64,000 nt of DNA from Salinivirgaceae bacterium (GCA_017474765.1 JAFVGW010000012.1:62001-126000), one strand, 5' to 3'; positions 45,951 to 54,551 are shown, counted from the first letter of the stretch. Notes: generated by a model not told the origin, from the letters alone. Numbers and translations: made by a program.

Positions 45951-46973
45951 ATGGAAAACATTGATTGGGCCAACATAGGATTTGGCTATCGCAAGACCGA
46001 CTACAATGTCCGCTGCTACTATCGCGACGGCAAATGGGGCGAAATTGAAGTTTGCTCCGAAGAGACAATCCCGATGCATATGGCTGCCACCTGCCTACAC
46101 TACGGACAGGAAGCCTTTGAAGGCTTGAAGGCATACCGCTGCCCCGACGGCAAGGTGCGAGTGTTCCGCTCTGACGAGAACGCAGCCCGCCTGCAATCGA
46201 CCTGCCGCGGCATTCTGATGCCCGAGCTGCCAACCGAAACATTCAATAAGATGATTGATATGGTGGTGCGCCTGAACGAAAAATATATTCCGCCCTACGA
46301 GACCGGCGCAACGCTCTATCTGCGTCCGCTGCTCATCGGCACAAGCGCACAAGTGGGCGTTCATCCGGCATCGGAATATCTGTTCCTGATTTTTGCAACG
46401 CCGGTGGGTCCGTACTTCAAAGGCGGATTTGCCTGCAACCCATACGTCATCATCCGCGAGTTCGACCGTTCGGCTCCGCTCGGCACGGGCATCTACAAGG
46501 TGGGCGGAAACTACGCCGCCAGCCTGCGCGCCAACAAAATGGCTCACGACCTTGGCTATGCCTGCGAGTTCTATCTTGACGCCAAAGAAAAGAAATATAT
46601 GGATGAGTGCGGTGCGGCTAACTTCTTCGGTATCAAGAACAACACTTACGTGACACCGAAATCGACTTCGATTCTGCCGTCAATCACCAACAAGAGTCTG
46701 ATGCAGCTTGCCGAAGACCTTGGAATGACGGTTGAGCGCCGCCAGATTCCGGAAGAAGAGTTGGCAACATTCGAAGAAGCCGGCGCTTGCGGAACAGCTG
46801 CCGTCATCTCGCCAATCTCGAAGATTGACGACCTTGAGCAGAAAAAGACCTTCGTCTTTTCGAAGGACGGCAAACCTGGTCCGGTTTCGACGAAGCTCTA
46901 CAACTTGCTGCGCGGCATCAAGTACGGCACCGAGCCCGACAAACACGGCTGGACGAGAGTGGTTATAGGATAA
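45951..46973 (+). CDS. ilvE: Branched-chain amino acid aminotransferase
   Basis: 340 residues of the fold-IV PLP aminotransferase family. It interconverts valine, leucine and isoleucine with their 2-oxo acids. Segments that identify the longer ilvE subgroup are LHYGQEAFEGLKAYR, YIPPYETGATLYLRPLLIGT, the PLP-Lys region GTGIYKVGGNYAASL, MDECGAANFFGI and the closing GIKYGTEPDKHGWTRVV. It has its own promoter and a terminator 26 nt after the stop, so it is a single-gene unit. Confidence 0.95.
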   Translation: MENIDWANIGFGYRKTDYNVRCYYRDGKWGEIEVCSEETIPMHMAATCLHYGQEAFEGLKAYRCPDGKVRVFRSDENAARLQSTCRGILMPELPTETFNKMIDMVVRLNEKYIPPYETGATLYLRPLLIGTSAQVGVHPASEYLFLIFATPVGPYFKGGFACNPYVIIREFDRSAPLGTGIYKVGGNYAASLRANKMAHDLGYACEFYLDAKEKKYMDECGAANFFGIKNNTYVTPKSTSILPSITNKSLMQLAEDLGMTVERRQIPEEELATFEEAGACGTAAVISPISKIDDLEQKKTFVFSKDGKPGPVSTKLYNLLRGIKYGTEPDKHGWTRVVIG

Positions 46974-46998
46974 TTAGTTTTAAAATGTTTATAAATGG

Positions 46999-47033
46999 AA
47001 ACGCTCCTTGCCTACGGGTTTGGAGCGTTTTTT
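46999..47033 (+). terminator. Terminator of ilvE
   Basis: AAACGCTCC / GGAGCGTTT stem (9 bp), 14-nt loop, then TTTG. A near copy of this hairpin lies at 47547-47580. Confidence 0.9.
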
Positions 47034-47087
47034 GTTTGCGAACGAGTTGCTTATTCTTTATTTTTGTTGAACTTAAACTTGTTGGCT

Positions 47088-47522
47088 ATGTTATCCATCA
47101 ACACTAAATCATTCAAGAGTATTTGTTTGCTACTCTCATGCGCCATTCTGTTAATGTCGTGTTACTCAACAAAATATGTATCGCTGCAAGATGATTACAA
47201 AGCAAAATGCAACGGCAAAAGTCACGCTGAAATTATCGAATTGCTTGGACCACCCGATAGAACAACTTCTGATGGAAAGGGTGGCGAGATATTGATTTAT
47301 GAATTGAAAAGACAGCAAGGTGGATATTCAGATAGTGGTTCTGTCAATCTTACTGAATCAAAGAAGCAAACTTGCATCTATGTTGATGAAAATAAGGTAT
47401 GTTATAATGTTACAACAGATGACATTAGAGAAGAAATGTATTTTGATAAACCCAGAACAATAGCAAGCCTTGTGTTCTGCGGGATAATAGGATTGGTTAT
47501 AGTTCTTACCACTGCAGACTGA
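47088..47522 (+). CDS. Small lipoprotein with BamE/SmpA-like segment
   Basis: 144 residues from the ATG at 47088. A lipoprotein signal ends LLSCAILLMSCYS. The segment GKSHAEIIELLGPPDRTTSDGKGGEILIYE resembles the BamE/SmpA fold (xxxVxxxLGxPxxxxxxxxxxxxWxY), here in a short form. A second hydrophobic segment (IASLVFCGIIGLVIVLTT) closes the protein and could insert in a membrane. Function unknown. The gene is AT-richer than ilvE and is bracketed by two similar terminators, which suggests a separate insertion. Confidence 0.65.
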   Translation: MLSINTKSFKSICLLLSCAILLMSCYSTKYVSLQDDYKAKCNGKSHAEIIELLGPPDRTTSDGKGGEILIYELKRQQGGYSDSGSVNLTESKKQTCIYVDENKVCYNVTTDDIREEMYFDKPRTIASLVFCGIIGLVIVLTTAD

Positions 47523-47546
47523 AATAAAGAATATGCCATTTTGAAC

Positions 47547-47580
47547 AACGCTCCTTGCCTTTTGGCTTGGGGCGTTTTTT
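47547..47580 (+). terminator. Terminator after the small lipoprotein gene
   Basis: AACGCTCCTTGCC / TTTT / GGCTTGGGGCGTT, mostly paired with a T run. Both arms and the following TTTTTTGTTTGC repeat the ilvE terminator almost exactly. Confidence 0.85.
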
Positions 47581-47594
47581 GTTTGCAGTGGTCG

Positions 47595-47630
47595 CAAAAA
47601 AAGCCCCGCCACATAACGCAGCGAGGCTTT
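47595..47630 (-). terminator. Terminator of the EF-G2 gene
   Basis: Minus-strand AAAGCCTCGC...GCGGGGCTTTTTTTG: stem of 10 bp with one mismatch and a T7 run, 20 nt after the stop at 47650. Confidence 0.85.
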
Positions 47631-47649
47631 CCTTAAAAACCATGAAAAT

Positions 47650-49809
47650 CTATTCTTCCTCTTTGTGTTCAGCCTCGTAAGCCTTCAGCAGCTTGTCTTG
47701 AACATCGCTCGGTACTTGTGCGTACTCGGCGAATTTCATTGTGTAGGTTGCGCTGCCCGATGTGAGTGAGCTCAACGCTGTCGAGTATTTGTTCAGCTCG
47801 GCCAGCGGAACGCGTGCCTGCAGCTTCTCGTAGCCCGACTCGCTACTCATACCCATAATCATTGCGCGGCGTCCCTGCAGGTCGCTCATCACGTCGCCCA
47901 TATACTCCGACGGAACAAGCACCTCAACGTCGTAAATCGGCTCCATAATCTTCGGGCCGGCGGCCTTGAATGCCTGGCTGAAGGCGTTGCGTCCGGCCAG
48001 TTTGAACGAGATTTCGTTCGAGTCAACCGGGTGCATTTTACCATCGTAGATGCAGACGCGGATGTCGCGTGCGTACGAACCCGTCAGCGGGCCTTCCTCC
48101 ATCTTCTCCATAATACCCTTTTGGATGGCCGGCATAAACCTTGCCTCGATGGCGCCGCCCACAATGCAGTTGCAGAAGACGAGCTTTCCGCCCCACGGCA
48201 GTGCAATCTCCTCGGTTCCGCGAAGGCTGACCGACCAGTCTTTGCCGTCAATCTTGTAGGTCGATGGTGCGGGCATTCCCTCGGTGTACGGTTCGATAAT
48301 CATGTGCACCTCGCCAAACTGTCCGGCGCCGCCCGACTGTTTCTTGTGGCGGTAGTCGGCCTGTGCAGGTTTGGTGATGGTCTCGCGGTACGGAATCTTC
48401 GGGTCGATGAACTGCACTTTCAGTCCGTGCAGGTTCTCGAGCTGCCATTTCAGTGAGTTGATGTGGAACTCGCCCTGACCGTAAACAATGGTCTGTTTCA
48501 GCTCTTTAGAGTACTCAACAATAATGCTTGGGTCTTCCTGCGACTTGCGCACCAGCAAATCGCCCAGTTTCTCCTCTTCCGAAGCATCGACCGGCTTGAT
48601 GGCCGTGCGGAAACGCGGGTCGGGCATTTGGGTAGCCGGGAATGTCCAGTCAAGGTCCTTATCGTTCAGAGTGTGATATGTCTTGGTCTCTTTCAGTTTC
48701 ACCATTGCGCCAATGTCGCCGGCCACCATTTCGGTGAGTTTCTCGCGGTTTTTGCCGGCAGGCGAGAAGAACTGCGACAGACGCTCTTTGGCGTTCTTGT
48801 TGGTGTTCACAAGGTCCATACCCTCGGTGATTTTTCCTGACATCACCTTGAAGTAGAGAACCTCGCCCACGTGCTCCTCGACGGTTGTCTTGAAGACGAA
48901 GACCGAAGTCTTGCCGTTCGGGTCGCACTTAACCTCATTGCCCTCCGAGTTGACGGGTGCGGGCATTTCGGTCGGATTCGGGGCCACATTGCCCACAAAC
49001 TCCATCATACGGCGGATACCCATATCTTTCTTGCCTGCAACGCAGAACACGGGGAACATTCCGCGGCTGATAATTCCGGCGCGGATTCCGGCGCGCATCT
49101 GGTTCTCATCGAGTGAGCCCTCGTCGAAGAATTTTTCCATCAGCGTGTCGTCGTTCTCGGCAGCAGCCTCAATCAGTTTGGCGTTCAAGTCTTTGGCCTT
49201 CTCCATTTGGTCGGCCGGAATGTCGAGCACTTCCGGAACACCGCCCTCAGGTTTCCAGCGGTACATCTTCATCTTCAGCACGTCAATCATCTCGTTGTAG
49301 CCCGTGCCGGGGTTGATTGGATACTGCACAATGGCCACCTTGTTGCCGTAGAGAGCGTGCAGCTCCTCAATAGTCTTGTCGAAATTGGCCTTCTCGTGGT
49401 CGAGTTGGTTAACGGCAATCAGCATCGATGTGTTCAGGCGGTTGCAGTGGCGCGATATGGTTTGCGTGCCCACCTCAACACCCTTGGCCGAGTTGATGAC
49501 CATAATGGCGGCGTCAGTCACGGCGAGCGACGATATTACTCCGCCCACAAAGTCGTCCAATCCCGGGGTGTCGATGATGTTCAACTTCTTGTTGTTGAAC
49601 TCGACGTGCAGAACTGTTGAATAGACCGAACGCCCCTGCTCGTGCTCGATGGCGTTGTAGTCCGACACTGTGTTTTGACTTTCGATGTCGCCTCGGCGTG
49701 ATATCACTCCGGCCTCAAACATCATAGCTTCGGCCAGAGTGGTTTTCCCGGAGCCGGCCGCACCAATTAAGGAGAGATTCTTAATCTCGTTAGGTTGATA
49801 CACTTTCAT
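47650..49809 (-). CDS. Elongation factor G paralogue (EF-G2 type)
   Basis: 719 residues with all EF-G domains: GTPase domain (G1 GAAGSGKTT at about 16-24, G3 DTPGLDD, G4 NQLD instead of NKxD), domain II (VFKTTVEEHVGEVLYFKVMSG), domain III, domain IV (KQSGGAGQFGEVHMIIEP) and domain V (GDVMSDLQGRRAMIMGM). The start MKVYQPNEIKNLSLIGAAGSGKTTLAEAMMFEAG and the altered G motifs place it with the Bacteroides EF-G2 group rather than canonical EF-G. A Bacteroides EF-G2 has been reported to translocate ribosomes without hydrolysing GTP, helping under nutrient limitation. Whether that holds here is inference. It is a monocistronic gene with its own terminator. Confidence 0.9.
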   Translation of the reverse strand: MKVYQPNEIKNLSLIGAAGSGKTTLAEAMMFEAGVISRRGDIESQNTVSDYNAIEHEQGRSVYSTVLHVEFNNKKLNIIDTPGLDDFVGGVISSLAVTDAAIMVINSAKGVEVGTQTISRHCNRLNTSMLIAVNQLDHEKANFDKTIEELHALYGNKVAIVQYPINPGTGYNEMIDVLKMKMYRWKPEGGVPEVLDIPADQMEKAKDLNAKLIEAAAENDDTLMEKFFDEGSLDENQMRAGIRAGIISRGMFPVFCVAGKKDMGIRRMMEFVGNVAPNPTEMPAPVNSEGNEVKCDPNGKTSVFVFKTTVEEHVGEVLYFKVMSGKITEGMDLVNTNKNAKERLSQFFSPAGKNREKLTEMVAGDIGAMVKLKETKTYHTLNDKDLDWTFPATQMPDPRFRTAIKPVDASEEEKLGDLLVRKSQEDPSIIVEYSKELKQTIVYGQGEFHINSLKWQLENLHGLKVQFIDPKIPYRETITKPAQADYRHKKQSGGAGQFGEVHMIIEPYTEGMPAPSTYKIDGKDWSVSLRGTEEIALPWGGKLVFCNCIVGGAIEARFMPAIQKGIMEKMEEGPLTGSYARDIRVCIYDGKMHPVDSNEISFKLAGRNAFSQAFKAAGPKIMEPIYDVEVLVPSEYMGDVMSDLQGRRAMIMGMSSESGYEKLQARVPLAELNKYSTALSSLTSGSATYTMKFAEYAQVPSDVQDKLLKAYEAEHKEEE

Positions 49810-49986
49810 AATAAATGTGGTATATAGTTTATAAAAAAGTACGTGGATTCGTGTATCACGAACAAGGCTAAAGTTATAGCAATTTTTTTTGAATTCCGAT
49901 AGGGTTGAGGCAAAAAAATGACATTAAATGGATGAAAATTTTCAGTACCCTGGCGGGGAGTGCTCAGTTTGTATTTCACAAAAAAA

Positions 49987-50012
49987 TCCCCCGACAAATT
50001 ATTGTCGAGGGA
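49987..50012 (-). terminator. Second terminator downstream of HU
   Basis: Minus-strand TCCCTCGACAA / TTGTCGGGGGA (11 bp, one mismatch) then TTTTTT. Confidence 0.85.
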
Positions 50013-50029
50013 ATTGATGAAAAAAGAAA

Positions 50030-50050
50030 AAGTCCTCAGAGTGAGGACTT
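50030..50050 (-). terminator. First terminator downstream of HU
   Basis: AAGTCCTC / ACTCT / GAGGACTT, perfect 8-bp stem followed by TTTTCTTTTTT on the minus strand, 5 nt after the HU stop. Confidence 0.9.
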
Positions 50051-50055
50051 AGTTT

Positions 50056-50328
50056 TTAGTTTACTTTATCGGCCAGAGCCTTGCCAGCTTTGAATTTGGC
50101 AACTTTCTTAGCAGCGATTTGAATCTTTGCACCAGTGTGTGGGTTCTTGCCGGTTCTTGCAGCGCGAGCGCTAACTGAGAATGTACCGAAACCAACCAAT
50201 TGTACGCTTTCGCCTTTACCAAGAGCGTCAGCTACAGATGCTGTGAATGCGTTCAAAGCTTTCTCTGAATCAGCTTTGGTCAAACCTGCTTTTTCTGCCA
50301 TAGCGGCAACTAATTCCTGTTTGTTCAT
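50056..50328 (-). CDS. HU-family DNA-binding protein
   Basis: 90 residues, the usual HU size. It bends and compacts DNA. The N-terminal [27 protein letters not shown] helices, the conserved [21 protein letters not shown] arm region (with the Pro that intercalates at the tip) and the C-terminal [17 protein letters not shown] are textbook. It ends in two tandem strong terminators, and a TATATTTA box lies at 50383-50390 on the minus strand. Both suit a highly expressed gene. Confidence 0.97.
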   Translation of the reverse strand: MNKQELVAAMAEKAGLTKADSEKALNAFTASVADALGKGESVQLVGFGTFSVSARAARTGKNPHTGAKIQIAAKKVAKFKAGKALADKVN

Positions 50329-50575
50329 ACCGAGTGTTTTTTAAGATTATATAACAATAAATGATTAATGCTTAAAGCATTGTAAATATAGGAAAATTTG
50401 ATATAGTTATTCTCTTTTATTGCAGATAATTACGTTTTTTTTAATTTTTTTCGAAAAAAAAAGGCTGGCATTTTGTATCTGATTGTAATTCAGTCAAAAA
50501 TCAAATTTCAACAGCCTTCAATCGCAGCAAAACCAACCTTCTTCTGCGGGCTCTGCTATATATTATATGTGTGAA

Positions 50576-50749
50576 TCAGTGGGTAATGTCGCGGCTGAAG
50601 GCCGAATAAGGGTCAATTTTTTCGAGCAAAGCCTTATCTGCAATGGTTTTTAGGAAGAAATAGCAGCGGTCGGCAGCCAGTTTTTCATCAATCTTTTGAC
50701 CATTAAGAGCGTAGCTCCATCAGTTTTTTTTGTGTGCGTCACTCTTCAT
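50576..50749 (-). pseudogene. Small coding remnant with an in-frame TGA
   Basis: Reading from the ATG at 50749 gives MKSDAHKKN, a TGA stop, then 47 sense codons (WSYALNGQKIDEKLAADRC ... IDPYSAFSRDITH) and a final TGA. The second part has the composition of real protein: amphipathic helices and a mixed, non-repetitive sequence. There is no other ATG after the internal stop. A run of eight A lies just before it. It is either a gene broken by a nonsense change or the end of a former larger gene. No family recognised. Confidence 0.4.
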
Positions 50750-50769
50750 AGAGGAACAAATTAAAATTG

Positions 50770-50777
50770 TAATTTTG
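50770..50777 (+). promoter_or_regulatory. -7 promoter element of hflX
   Basis: TAATTTTG matches TAnnTTTG, 34 nt before the ATG at 50812. Confidence 0.5.
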
Positions 50778-50811
50778 CATTTTGATTGACAGTTTTTAGA
50801 ACGATTTGAAT

Positions 50812-52038
50812 ATGAGTAGGGTGAACATCATTAGGGAAGAATTCGCGGAGACGGCGGTTTTGGTTGGAGTAATCACTCAGGAGCAGAGCGAGGAGATGGT
50901 GAGTGAATACCTTGACGAGCTGGCCTTTCTGGCTGACACGGCAGGCGCGGCCACCGTTGCAAGGTTCACCCAGAAGATGGACAAACCCAACGGTGCCACT
51001 TTCCTTGGCTCGGGAAAGATTAAGGAGGTGGCCGAATATGTTGAGGAGAACAAAGTTGATTTGGTGATTTTCGACGATGAGCTGACACCAACACAGCTGC
51101 GCAACCTTGAAAACATGTTCAAGGCCCGCGTGCTCGACCGTACAAATCTGATTCTCGACATTTTTGCCCAGCGCGCCCGCACGGCTCATGCCAAAGTTCA
51201 GGTTGAACTTGCTCAATATCAATACCTTCTACCGCGTCTGACACGAATGTGGACGCACCTTGAGCGCCAACGTGGCGGCATTGGAATGCGCGGTCCTGGT
51301 GAGACGCAGATTGAGACCGACCGCCGAATCATTCTCGACAAAATATCGCACCTGAAGGAGCAGCTGTCGAAAATTGACAAGCAGATGGCCACCCAGCGCA
51401 AAAACCGCGGCCAGATGGTGCGTATTGCGCTTGTGGGCTACACCAACGTGGGCAAATCAACCATCATGAACATGCTGAGCAAGAGCGATGTTTTTGCCGA
51501 GAACAAACTGTTTGCCACGCTCGACACCACTGTGCGCAAAGTGGTGATTGACAATCTGCCGTTCCTGCTGTCGGACACTGTCGGGTTCATACGCAAGCTG
51601 CCGCATGACCTTGTGGAGTCGTTCAAGTCAACGCTCGACGAGGTGCGCGAGGCCGACATTCTGCTGCATGTGGTTGACATTTCGCACCCGAATTTCGAGG
51701 AGCAGATTGAAGTGGTGAACCGCACGCTTCAGGAAATTGGTGCGCAGCTGATTCCCACATACGTGGTTTTCAACAAAATAGACAATTATCAGTATGAGCC
51801 GCAGGACCCTTACGATTTGTCGCCTGCATCGCGCATCAACATCTCGCTTGAGGATTTGAAAAAATCGTGGATTGCCAAAAACAATCTGCCCTGCATTTTC
51901 ATCTCGGCCAAGGAACACACCAATATCGACGAGTTCCGAAGCCTCATCTATGAGAAGGCCAAGGCCATTCATGCCGAGCGCTATCCGTACAATAATTTCC
52001 TTTTCGACAAGTTTGATGGCGATGGGAATAATTTGTAG
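50812..52038 (+). CDS. hflX: GTPase HflX
   Basis: 408 residues. HflX binds the large ribosomal subunit and can split stalled 70S ribosomes under stress. The HflX domain occupies the first ~190 residues: ATFLGSGKIKEVAEYV, DLVIFDDELTPTQLRNLE, VLDRTNLILDIFAQRARTAHAKVQVELAQYQYLLPRL, RQRGGIGMRGPGETQIETDRR. The GTPase domain follows with G1 GYTNVGKST, DTVGFIRKLPHDLVESFKSTL and G4 NKID. The ATG at 50812 is preferred over the TTG two codons before. Confidence 0.95.
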   Translation: MSRVNIIREEFAETAVLVGVITQEQSEEMVSEYLDELAFLADTAGAATVARFTQKMDKPNGATFLGSGKIKEVAEYVEENKVDLVIFDDELTPTQLRNLENMFKARVLDRTNLILDIFAQRARTAHAKVQVELAQYQYLLPRLTRMWTHLERQRGGIGMRGPGETQIETDRRIILDKISHLKEQLSKIDKQMATQRKNRGQMVRIALVGYTNVGKSTIMNMLSKSDVFAENKLFATLDTTVRKVVIDNLPFLLSDTVGFIRKLPHDLVESFKSTLDEVREADILLHVVDISHPNFEEQIEVVNRTLQEIGAQLIPTYVVFNKIDNYQYEPQDPYDLSPASRINISLEDLKKSWIAKNNLPCIFISAKEHTNIDEFRSLIYEKAKAIHAERYPYNNFLFDKFDGDGNNL

Positions 52039-52047
52039 CGGAAAAAA

Positions 52048-52079
52048 TTAGTCATAATGACGTACTTTTTCCATCTTTG
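52048..52079 (+). promoter_or_regulatory. Promoter of the DivIC/FtsB-like gene
   Basis: TTAG (52048-52051), 20-nt spacer, CATCTTTG (52072-52079); one mismatch from TAnnTTTG. It lies just after the hflX stop and 19 nt before the next ATG. Confidence 0.5.
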
Positions 52080-52097
52080 CAAAAGAAACAATATCAG

Positions 52098-52403
52098 ATG
52101 AAACTGAATCCGACACTGAAAACGATTATCAGCCATTGCAAAAACAAATTTGCGATTGCAACGGCCGTTTTTGCTGTTTGGGTGATGTTTCTCGACCAGA
52201 ACAACCTGATAAACCTCATGTCGAACAGGGCGACTCTGCGCGATATGAAGGAGCAGAAGGAATACTACGCTAAAAAGATTGAGACCGACATTCAGCGGAC
52301 CAAGGAACTGGTTTCGGATGAGGAGAATCTTGAAAAATTCGCCCGCGAGCAGTATCTGATGAAAAAGCCGAATGAGGATGTCTTTATTATTATTGAGGAA
52401 TAA
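52098..52403 (+). CDS. FtsB/DivIC-like septum formation protein
   Basis: 101 residues with the bitopic layout of the FtsB/DivIC family: a short cytoplasmic start, one membrane helix (FAIATAVFAVWVMFLD, residues ~20-35) and a periplasmic coiled coil (MSNRATLRDMKEQKEYYAKKIETDIQRTKELV). The family's closing segment EKFAREQYLMKKPNEDVFII is well kept. These proteins link early and late cell-division proteins (FtsQ/FtsL partners). The ATG at 52098 is used; the upstream TTG lies inside the promoter box. Confidence 0.87.
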   Translation: MKLNPTLKTIISHCKNKFAIATAVFAVWVMFLDQNNLINLMSNRATLRDMKEQKEYYAKKIETDIQRTKELVSDEENLEKFAREQYLMKKPNEDVFIIIEE

Positions 52404-52422
52404 AAGATTCATATTGTAAAAG

Positions 52423-52462
52423 AAAAACACCGTAATCGGGAAATCCAATTACGGTGTTTTTT
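52423..52462. terminator. Bidirectional terminator between DivIC-like gene and hemD
   Basis: AAAAACACCGTAAT / ATTACGGTGTTTTT, 14 bp perfect, 11-nt loop. With A and T runs on its two sides it can stop both converging transcripts. Confidence 0.92.
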
Positions 52463-52481
52463 ATTGAAAGACTGAGCAGTA

Positions 52482-53243
52482 TCAGTTCTTTTTGCAAGCG
52501 CGGTTGGCATCTTTGATGAACAGTTCCAAAGCTGCAGGCATTGATGGAGCCTCGGGCAGCGGCGCCTTGATGTCGAGTCGCAAGTTGGCATCTTCAACGG
52601 CTTTGGCGGTTGTGGGGCCAAATGCGGCAATCTTAATCTCATTCTGCTCAAAATCAGGGAAATTCGATTTCAGCGATTTAATTCCCTCAGGGCTGAAGAA
52701 GCACATCACATCATAGTTCTGGTCGGCAATGTCCGACATGTCAGTTGCCACTGTCATGTAGAGGATTGCGAGTGTGTGGTCGATTTTGTGGGCCTGGAGC
52801 TTTTCAACAACCTCAGGTTTATACTTGTCTGACGACGGGAGCAGGAATTTGTCCTCGCGGTGCTTGTCGATGAGCGTCAGAAGTTCGTCGAACTTGCCGT
52901 TTGGGGCAAAAAATATCTTACGTTTCCGATAGGTGATGTATTTCTGAAGATAGAGAGCGACAGCCTCGGTAATGCAGAAATACTTCATGTCATCGGGCAG
53001 CGTCACGCGTGTCTCCTCACATATTCTGAACAGGTGGTCGATGGCATTTTTGCTTGTGAAAATCACAGCTGTATGGTCAAGGATGTTTATCCGTTCTTTT
53101 CGGAAATCCTTGGCTTCCACAGGTTTGACTGTAATGAACGGTCTGAAATCTATTTTCAGATTGTACTTTTCGGCCAAATCGAAATACGGCGACTTTTCGG
53201 TCGTTGGTTTTGGCTGCGATACCAAAATTTTCTTAATTTTCAA
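52482..53243 (-). CDS. hemD: Uroporphyrinogen-III synthase family protein
   Basis: 253 residues. HemD closes hydroxymethylbilane to uroporphyrinogen III with ring D inversion. Two-lobed family features are visible: IKKILVSQPKPTTEKSPYFDLAEKYNLKIDFRPFI at the start, HTAVIFTSKNAIDHLFRI, MCFFSPEGIKSLKSNFP and KIAAFGPTTAKAVEDANLRLDIKAP. In the coding frame the only possible start is TTG at 53243, because a stop (TAA) precedes it by five codons and the next Met is internal. The sequence begins exactly where family members start, so TTG initiation is likely. It is downstream of the DUF4271 gene, a common pair in Bacteroidota. Confidence 0.85.
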   Translation of the reverse strand: MKIKKILVSQPKPTTEKSPYFDLAEKYNLKIDFRPFITVKPVEAKDFRKERINILDHTAVIFTSKNAIDHLFRICEETRVTLPDDMKYFCITEAVALYLQKYITYRKRKIFFAPNGKFDELLTLIDKHREDKFLLPSSDKYKPEVVEKLQAHKIDHTLAILYMTVATDMSDIADQNYDVMCFFSPEGIKSLKSNFPDFEQNEIKIAAFGPTTAKAVEDANLRLDIKAPLPEAPSMPAALELFIKDANRACKKN

Positions 53244-53282
53244 CTTGCTCGGTTTTTAGTTAGACATCTACCTTAACCCATT

Positions 53283-54551
53283 CTATAACAAATATTTCAG
53301 CACATACTTATATATAGTTAGAATGGGTAAGATTTCAAGGGCGCAAAGATAGAAAAACAAATAAAAAATCGAAACACCTTTTCGCAGACAAATTCGAAGT
53401 CCGCGGAAGAGTGTCAGAGCATACATCAATACAAACACTGCCAACCCCGCCCATATTAGTTTCTCGGTGACAAAACTCGGGACAAATGGAATGAATGCAA
53501 CCAGAGGCAGCAATATGAGCCCGTAAATTTTGCAGTAGAGGTATATGGAGAAGTTGTAGTAGCCGAACGAGTCAGTGTCGAACACGAAATCGAGGAATTT
53601 CAGCAGAATGGTTCGTACCGTGTAAACGGTAAAGAAGCCGAGCATGCACACGCCGAACAGTTTCAGGCCTGAATAGTTGTCGAAACTGAAACCATAGAAG
53701 TTGAGGCACTGGCATGAGAACAAACTTATATTGATGTAGAATAATATGTTAAGCAGGAAAAACACTCGCGTCCTCACCGCATTTGATTCGGCGAAGGTGC
53801 GGTTGGCGGCGAAAAAGTTGGCTGCCGACTGGAACGCCATGCCCACATATTTGCCGTAAATCATTCTAATCCAGGCAAAAAACAAAAACGACGTTATGAT
53901 GACACCTATCATCCAGTCGGTGTCGGATGTTGTTTTATCGAGAGAGAAGCCGTAGGATTTCCGCATCAACGGCTTGCCTTCCTTCTCCTCGAAGATTTTG
54001 TATGTGGCCCCCTGTTTCGGAGTGGTGTCGGCAGTGGCCACGGTGTCGGCAACTGTCAGAGTATCGGCGGCAATGCTGATGCTGTCGGTGGGGGCAGCAG
54101 GAACGGTGTCGGTTGAAACAGGTTGAGGCTGCCTGGCTTCGGTCAGGATTTCTGTTTCGGGTGTCGATTTTGCCTGCCTCAGCACTTCAGAGCTGCTCTG
54201 CTTTACGGCAATTGAAAAATGCTGTGGTTCAGCGGCTTGTATGGTTTCAGAGTCGCTGCCGACTGGTTCAATCGGGTTCAGGCGCAGGTGCGAGATAAGC
54301 GATTCGTCGCTGGTGATGACAAACTCGCCGTTGAGCACGTCGTAAACCGGATGGTTGATTGTGTCGTTCTCAGGAATGTATGGCACCGTCTTGACAACTG
54401 GCGCCACGGGCTTTCTGGCTTGTAAGCGGCTTGAATCGACCCGAAACGCGTCGGCACCGCCAAAGTCGAGCGTGGTTCGTGACAGTATTAGCGTTCCTGT
54501 CTGCTGTGCTGTCGAATCGGCCTGGATACCACTGTTTTGCGAAACTTCCAT
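53283..54551 (-). CDS. DUF4271-type membrane protein
   Basis: 422 residues. The first ~200 are low-complexity, rich in Thr, Val, Pro, Ser and Ala (TDTVPAAPTDSISIAADTL), and probably disordered. The rest has about seven hydrophobic helices starting at WMIGVIITSFLFFAWIRMIYG. Membrane proteins of the DUF4271 family sit directly before hemD in many Bacteroidales; that context and the C-terminal pattern are the basis of the call. Function unknown. The ATG at 54551 is used rather than a TTG four codons before. Confidence 0.75.
   Translation of the reverse strand: MEVSQNSGIQADSTAQQTGTLILSRTTLDFGGADAFRVDSSRLQARKPVAPVVKTVPYIPENDTINHPVYDVLNGEFVITSDESLISHLRLNPIEPVGSDSETIQAAEPQHFSIAVKQSSSEVLRQAKSTPETEILTEARQPQPVSTDTVPAAPTDSISIAADTLTVADTVATADTTPKQGATYKIFEEKEGKPLMRKSYGFSLDKTTSDTDWMIGVIITSFLFFAWIRMIYGKYVGMAFQSAANFFAANRTFAESNAVRTRVFFLLNILFYINISLFSCQCLNFYGFSFDNYSGLKLFGVCMLGFFTVYTVRTILLKFLDFVFDTDSFGYYNFSIYLYCKIYGLILLPLVAFIPFVPSFVTEKLIWAGLAVFVLMYALTLFRGLRICLRKGVSIFYLFFYLCALEILPILTIYKYVLKYLL

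Larger units (their letters stand above)
50329..50811. other. Intergenic region between HU and hflX with a broken small gene
   Basis: 483 nt. It holds the HU promoter (TATATTTA, minus, 50383-50390), an inverted repeat AAGGCTG (50461-50467) / CAGCCTT (50512-50518), a broken minus-strand coding stretch at 50576-50749, and the hflX -7 box at 50770-50777. The palindromic part at 50461-50518 starts with an A run and could terminate leftward transcription of the broken gene. Confidence 0.5.

Noticed and set aside
50720..50722. The in-frame TGA at the HU-hflX gap as a selenocysteine codon.
   Set aside because: No SECIS-like hairpin directly after the codon and no known selenoprotein context; a nonsense change is simpler.
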